From: Flavimaribacter sediminis
GTDB lineage: Bacteria > Pseudomonadota > Alphaproteobacteria > Rhizobiales > Rhizobiaceae
NCBI RefSeq assembly: GCF_019492055.1
Contig: NZ_JAICBX010000001.1
Coordinates: forward strand, 372,001 to 436,000
Reading direction: 5' to 3'
Length of the DNA: 64,000 nucleotides
Part shown: in pieces, positions 60,226-64,000 of the stretch
How positions within the stretch are numbered: the stretch's first letter is position 1
Layout: each line of letters starts with the position of its first letter
The notes under the pieces: generated by a model
What the model was told of the DNA's origin: nothing
Databases searched by the model: none
The model's input: the letters and a program-made list of their open reading frames with translations, nothing else
Made by a program: the position numbers and the translations under genes

Positions 60226-61974
60226 CTACTGCGCCGGCGCGTCCGTATCGAGGATATAAGCGTCGAAACAGCCGGTCAGTTCAATCTTCCGGCGCCCATC
60301 CAACGCCGGGCGATAGATTTGCTCCAGCAGCAGGATTGCTGGCGTCACCGGGCATTTAGGTGAGAGTATGAGGTCTGTGTCCCGGACCGCCTGCGTGGTT
60401 TTTGCGTCGAGCGGCGGGATTGCCCGAAAGGGATCGGCGCCGATGGCGACGTGTTGCGGCGCTTTGCGATCCATCACAAAGGGCACGATATTCGTGAAAT
60501 CAAGAGTGAATATCGTGTCGAATGTGAGATCGTTCTCCCGCTCGTAAGCTTCGATGGCGTCGATGAGTTCGTCGTGCATCATCAGCCACATTGTCTGGAA
60601 ACCGGGTTCCGAGTAGAGAAGGAAGGATTGCATTTCTCCCTCCTCGGACAGTCGCCGGGTCACTGGAACGTTTTCCTCATAGTGTTTTTTCATTCTCTCG
60701 GCGCGTTTGTATGACACGTCTTTTACGATGACCTGGCCGATCGTGCCGAGATTGCGGTTTTCGAGCGCATAGTTGTCACCTATCAGGGAAACAGCCGTCG
60801 TCCGGATAGCCTTGTGGAGCAGGCCGCCGACAATCGGAACGCACATGAAGGCGATCAGAAGGGCGAGAACAGCGCCGGAAACGCGCTGCCGGCCCTGGTT
60901 GTTGAGCCAGATCTTGAGCACGCCGGGAAGAACGATGATGAATGCATGGCTGCCGGTGTTCTGGGTCTCGAAGAACAGTCCTGCAAAGAGCAGGACGCTC
61001 AGCCAAAGCCAGTCACGATGAATGGCGAAGGCTGAACCGTCGATTGTCGAACCGGTCATCCGCGTGACGAACCGCCCCGCGCCATCCTTCATATCGCTTA
61101 TGATCAGATAGAGTGCGAGCAGACCGCCGGCGATGACGACGCCGGTGAAATGCGAGGTCGCGGTAAGAAAACGGGGTAGGAGGACGCCTTCGTTCCGTGT
61201 GGTCAGCGCCAGAATATCCTGAATGTAGTATCCGATCGTTCCGTCATAGATCTGCCAGACGCCCAGGACAGCCAGAAAGACGATCGCTGTCATGATTGCC
61301 GTGCGCACTTTGATCAGGCCGCAAGCGAAGGCGAAAGCGAGAACCAGGCCGCCGCTGATAAAGCCCGTGATTTTTGTCAGAAACAGCGCAAGCGTAAGAA
61401 TAATGAACAGGACAAGGCGGATCGATCTGTTGTCAACGAAGAGAACCGCAGTCGTCAGCAAATACATCAGAAGCGCGCTCTGACGATTGTATATACCGAA
61501 ACCCTCGACACCCGGATAAGGGTAGAAGCCGAAGACATTGAAAGGCAGCGCTGCAAAAATCATGAAACCGGCCAGCAGCGACCATGCAATGATGCGTGAG
61601 CGTGGTCCGATATCGAAGAGGATCAGCGACATCGCAGGAGCGGCGACTACCAGGATGCACCAATCTGCAAGAAGTAGCGGATTGCCGTTCGGGAAGAGCC
61701 ACTCGAACAGGGCGAAGAGATAGTAACCGAGCGGTCCGACCGGCGCGAAGAAATCAACAATCGGAGTTTGCCCCTGGGAGATGCGTCCCGCGGCGTCCAG
61801 ATAGATAAAAGTGTCCCAGTACATGGGGCCGATCATCAGGGAGACCGGGTAGATGAGCATTGCCGCCAGCAGGCACAGGAATACCACAAGCCACAATTGC
61901 GGGCTGGTCAGTACTGATGAAAACAAACCGCTTTTGGCTGTCCCGGTTCCTGGTGATTCCAACATATTGTCCAT
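60226..61974 (-). CDS. GT-C-like polytopic membrane protein (probable lipid-phosphate-sugar glycosyltransferase)
   Basis: 582 residues from ATG 61974; GTG 62019 is possible. Ten or more membrane helices are followed by a soluble C-terminal domain of about 180 residues. The first outer loop has YWDTFIYLDAAGRISQGQTP, with the acidic pair expected of GT-C enzymes that take sugars from polyprenyl phosphates, and VDFFAPVGPLGYYLF follows. No sequence-specific family recognised. It is convergent with the aminotransferase gene (30 nt apart), so it may transfer the sugar made by that operon. Confidence 0.7.
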   Translation of the reverse strand: MDNMLESPGTGTAKSGLFSSVLTSPQLWLVVFLCLLAAMLIYPVSLMIGPMYWDTFIYLDAAGRISQGQTPIVDFFAPVGPLGYYLFALFEWLFPNGNPLLLADWCILVVAAPAMSLILFDIGPRSRIIAWSLLAGFMIFAALPFNVFGFYPYPGVEGFGIYNRQSALLMYLLTTAVLFVDNRSIRLVLFIILTLALFLTKITGFISGGLVLAFAFACGLIKVRTAIMTAIVFLAVLGVWQIYDGTIGYYIQDILALTTRNEGVLLPRFLTATSHFTGVVIAGGLLALYLIISDMKDGAGRFVTRMTGSTIDGSAFAIHRDWLWLSVLLFAGLFFETQNTGSHAFIIVLPGVLKIWLNNQGRQRVSGAVLALLIAFMCVPIVGGLLHKAIRTTAVSLIGDNYALENRNLGTIGQVIVKDVSYKRAERMKKHYEENVPVTRRLSEEGEMQSFLLYSEPGFQTMWLMMHDELIDAIEAYERENDLTFDTIFTLDFTNIVPFVMDRKAPQHVAIGADPFRAIPPLDAKTTQAVRDTDLILSPKCPVTPAILLLEQIYRPALDGRRKIELTGCFDAYILDTDAPAQ

Positions 61975-62191
61975 CAAATCTTGAAATGCAATTCGGGCGA
62001 GTAAATAGCAGTCTTTCACGAAGCAAAGGTAAACCGCGGCGCAGATCCCGCAACTTTCATGCGCCTGTCCGCCGCAGGTCGCCGGCCGTTTTTTGCATGT
62101 CGCAAACAGGCGGTAGCACAGTTGTGCTCGGCGGCATAGTTGATCCGCAATCTAGCAAACTGGCCCGAGTGGCCCCTGGAAGGGCGTGGAC

Positions 62192-64000
62192 ATGAAAGAC
62201 AAAGCGCGAGCAGTTGTCATTGGCGGTGGCGTGGTCGGCGTTTCGACTCTGTATCACCTGGCGAAGAAAGGTTGGAACGATGTTGTCCTTCTCGAACGGA
62301 AGGAACTGACATCGGGGTCAACCTGGCACGCCGCGGGTCTTTTGCCGCTCTTCAACATGAGCTACTCGGTTGGGCAGATTCACAAATATTCCGTCCGCTT
62401 CTATCAGGAACTGGCGGAGGAGACGGGCATGGACACCGGCTTCCGCAAGGTGACGAACGTGCGTCTCGCGCGAACGAAGGATCGCCTCGACGAATATGAA
62501 TACTATATGGGCGTCGCCGAAACGCTCGATATCGCCGTCGAACGCATGACGCCGGAAGAAATCGCCGCGAAGTGGCCTTACGTCAACGTGGACGGGCTTC
62601 TGGGCGCGATTGTTCATCCGGAAGACGGATATATCCAGCCGGCCGATCTGACGCAGGCGCTTGCCAAAGGCGCGCGCGACCGGGGAGCGACCATATACAG
62701 AAACACCGTCGTCACAGCCATCGAGCAGCAGGATAACGACAGTTGGGTCGTGAAGACGGACAAAGGCGACATCGCCTGCGACCACGTCATTTCCTGCACC
62801 GGTAACTTCGCCCGCAAAACCGGCGCCATGGTCGGGTTGGATGTTCCAGTTATTCCGGTTGAGCATCAGTACATCGTCACCGAGGCGCATCCCGAGATCA
62901 GGAAGTTTCGTTCCGAAGGCGGTGCAGAGCTTTGCGTTCTGCGCGAGTCGGATTCCTCCTGGTACATGCGCGAGGAGGCCGGGGGTCTTTTGCTCGGACC
63001 ATACGAGAAAGGCGCGCCCTGCTGCTATGTCGACGGTCCGACTGACGATTCCGAGTACGAATTGTTCCAGGAGGACATCGAGCGTCTGATGCCGCACATC
63101 GAAACCGCCATCGAGCGGGTTCCCTATTTTGGCGAGGTCGGAATCAAGAAAGTTTACAACGGCGCGATCGCCTACACGCCGGATGGTTCTCCGATCGTTG
63201 GTCCGGCGCCGGGCCGAAAGAATTTCTGGCTCAACGAGGGACACTCCTTTGGCGTGACAGCCGCCGGCGGCGCCGGATGGCAGCTTGCGGAATGGATCGT
63301 CGAAGGCGAGCCGACCATCGACATGATGGGCGTCGATCCGCGCCGTTTCGGACCTTACGCCACAGAAGGATATCTGCGCGAGAAAAACGAGGAAGCCTAC
63401 GCCAATGTGTTCACGCCGCACTATCCCGACGAAGAGCGCGGCGCCGCGCGGCCTCTGAAGAGGGCGCCCTGCTATGATCGCATGAAGGAACTCGGCGCGG
63501 TTTTCGGATCTGTCTATGGCTGGGAGCGCCCGAACTGGTTCGCGCCTGAAGGCTACGCCATCAATGTCGATGACATCGAAAAGCCTGACGTGCTGACCAA
63601 TCACAATCATCCCGAGCCGGACGCCGACGGCAATGTCAAGGAAATCTGGTCCTTCCGTCGTTCGAACTACTTCGAGCACATCGGCGAAGAAGTTCGCAAC
63701 GTGCATGAAAAAGTCGGCCTTCTGGACATGTCGGCTTTTGCGAAAATGGAAGTCTCGGGACCGGGCGCGCGCGATTGGCTCGATTCCATTCTCGCGAATT
63801 CCATCCCGAAAAAGCGGGGCCGGATCGCGCTTGCGCATCTGCTGACGAAACAGGGCGGCGTTCGATCCGAATTTACGGTCTATGAATGGGCGCCCGGGCG
63901 TTTTTACCTGGTGTCCGCCGGCGCCTTCGAGGCGCATGATCATGACTATCTTCGAAAGCTTGCGCCTTCGGATGGATCTGTGCGTCTGAACGCCATCACC
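62192..64000 (+). CDS. Dimethylglycine/sarcosine dehydrogenase-like flavoprotein (3' end outside window)
   Basis: 603 residues seen; the frame is open to the last base and the family is usually 800-850 long. The DAO-type FAD domain starts with VVIGGGVVGVSTLYHL, and SGSTWHAAGLLP holds the His that binds FAD covalently in these enzymes. From about residue 500 the GcvT/aminomethyltransferase-like folate domain begins (VHEKVGLLDMSAFAKMEVSGPGA). It oxidatively demethylates an N-methyl amine, passing the C1 unit to tetrahydrofolate. The ATG at 62192 has GGAAGGGCGTGG upstream. Sarcosine is one plausible substrate, which would link to N-methylhydantoin breakdown, but it is 45 kb from the hyu genes. 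Confidence 0.88.
   Translation, partial: MKDKARAVVIGGGVVGVSTLYHLAKKGWNDVVLLERKELTSGSTWHAAGLLPLFNMSYSVGQIHKYSVRFYQELAEETGMDTGFRKVTNVRLARTKDRLDEYEYYMGVAETLDIAVERMTPEEIAAKWPYVNVDGLLGAIVHPEDGYIQPADLTQALAKGARDRGATIYRNTVVTAIEQQDNDSWVVKTDKGDIACDHVISCTGNFARKTGAMVGLDVPVIPVEHQYIVTEAHPEIRKFRSEGGAELCVLRESDSSWYMREEAGGLLLGPYEKGAPCCYVDGPTDDSEYELFQEDIERLMPHIETAIERVPYFGEVGIKKVYNGAIAYTPDGSPIVGPAPGRKNFWLNEGHSFGVTAAGGAGWQLAEWIVEGEPTIDMMGVDPRRFGPYATEGYLREKNEEAYANVFTPHYPDEERGAARPLKRAPCYDRMKELGAVFGSVYGWERPNWFAPEGYAINVDDIEKPDVLTNHNHPEPDADGNVKEIWSFRRSNYFEHIGEEVRNVHEKVGLLDMSAFAKMEVSGPGARDWLDSILANSIPKKRGRIALAHLLTKQGGVRSEFTVYEWAPGRFYLVSAGAFEAHDHDYLRKLAPSDGSVRLNAIT

Noticed and set aside
62318-63943. Minus-strand open frame of 541 residues
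   Set aside because: It is opposite the flavoprotein frame that carries FAD motifs and a ribosome site; the minus frame shows no family features.

Overview
The window reads as chromosomal DNA of a high-GC alphaproteobacterium, most likely order Hyphomicrobiales (Rhizobiales). This rests on gene content: an IalB-family secreted protein, a malonate TRAP/matAB operon in the rhizobial order, a DUF2019 protein and a small rhizobial 'antifreeze'-annotated protein. The genus cannot be set from sequence alone. Gene density is high and operons are tight, with many ATGA overlaps. Both ends are cut through genes: a LeuC-like protein on the left and a dimethylglycine/sarcosine dehydrogenase-like flavoprotein on the right.

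Bases 1-18.5 kb hold one large catabolic cluster. It has LeuC/LeuD-like hydratase subunits, a methylisocitrate/dimethylmalate lyase-type enzyme, a CaiB CoA-transferase, an unusual alpha/beta hydrolase, a ribose-type ABC importer, an ATP-dependent hydantoinase pair (HyuA/HyuB), a YrdC-domain protein, three N-carbamoylsarcosine/maleamate amidase-like cysteine hydrolases, a three-repeat coiled-coil protein, an HMG-CoA-lyase-family enzyme and a HutC-type GntR regulator. A 16-bp inverted-repeat operator recurs at three promoters. I infer import of a cyclic imide or hydantoin, ATP-driven ring opening, amide removal, then hydration and cleavage of a branched C4-C6 dicarboxylate. The permease and HyuA share a coiled-coil N-terminal motif, which may mean the pathway is physically organised.

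Bases 18.8-25.8 kb are an accessory stretch that looks lower in GC. It carries small secreted, lipoprotein or membrane proteins on both strands, a tandem duplication, two very small ORFs and a 45-46-bp minisatellite. From 25.8 to 30.1 kb come an SRAP DNA-protein crosslink protein, small unknowns, a fourth cysteine hydrolase, a serine beta-lactamase-family protein and a cupin.

Bases 30.1-36.7 kb are a malonate operon: GntR, TRAP P/Q/M, malonyl-CoA decarboxylase, malonyl-CoA synthetase. Housekeeping and envelope genes follow (HdeD, acylphosphatase, IalB, hydrolase). Bases 41.4-54.3 kb form a TetR-linked regulon: an acyl-CoA ligase with a Liv-type ABC importer, then isovaleryl-CoA dehydrogenase and both methylcrotonyl-CoA carboxylase subunits. 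It lacks the hydratase and lyase of leucine catabolism. Both promoters carry the same palindrome.

Bases 55.4-62 kb resemble decaprenylphosphoryl-pentose synthesis: a HAD phosphatase fused to a UbiA phosphoribosyltransferase, a DprE1-like oxidase, a small EamA-type transporter, a class-III aminotransferase and a GT-C-like membrane protein. No DprE2 reductase is seen; the aminotransferase stands where it would be expected, which suggests a lipid-linked amino-pentose.
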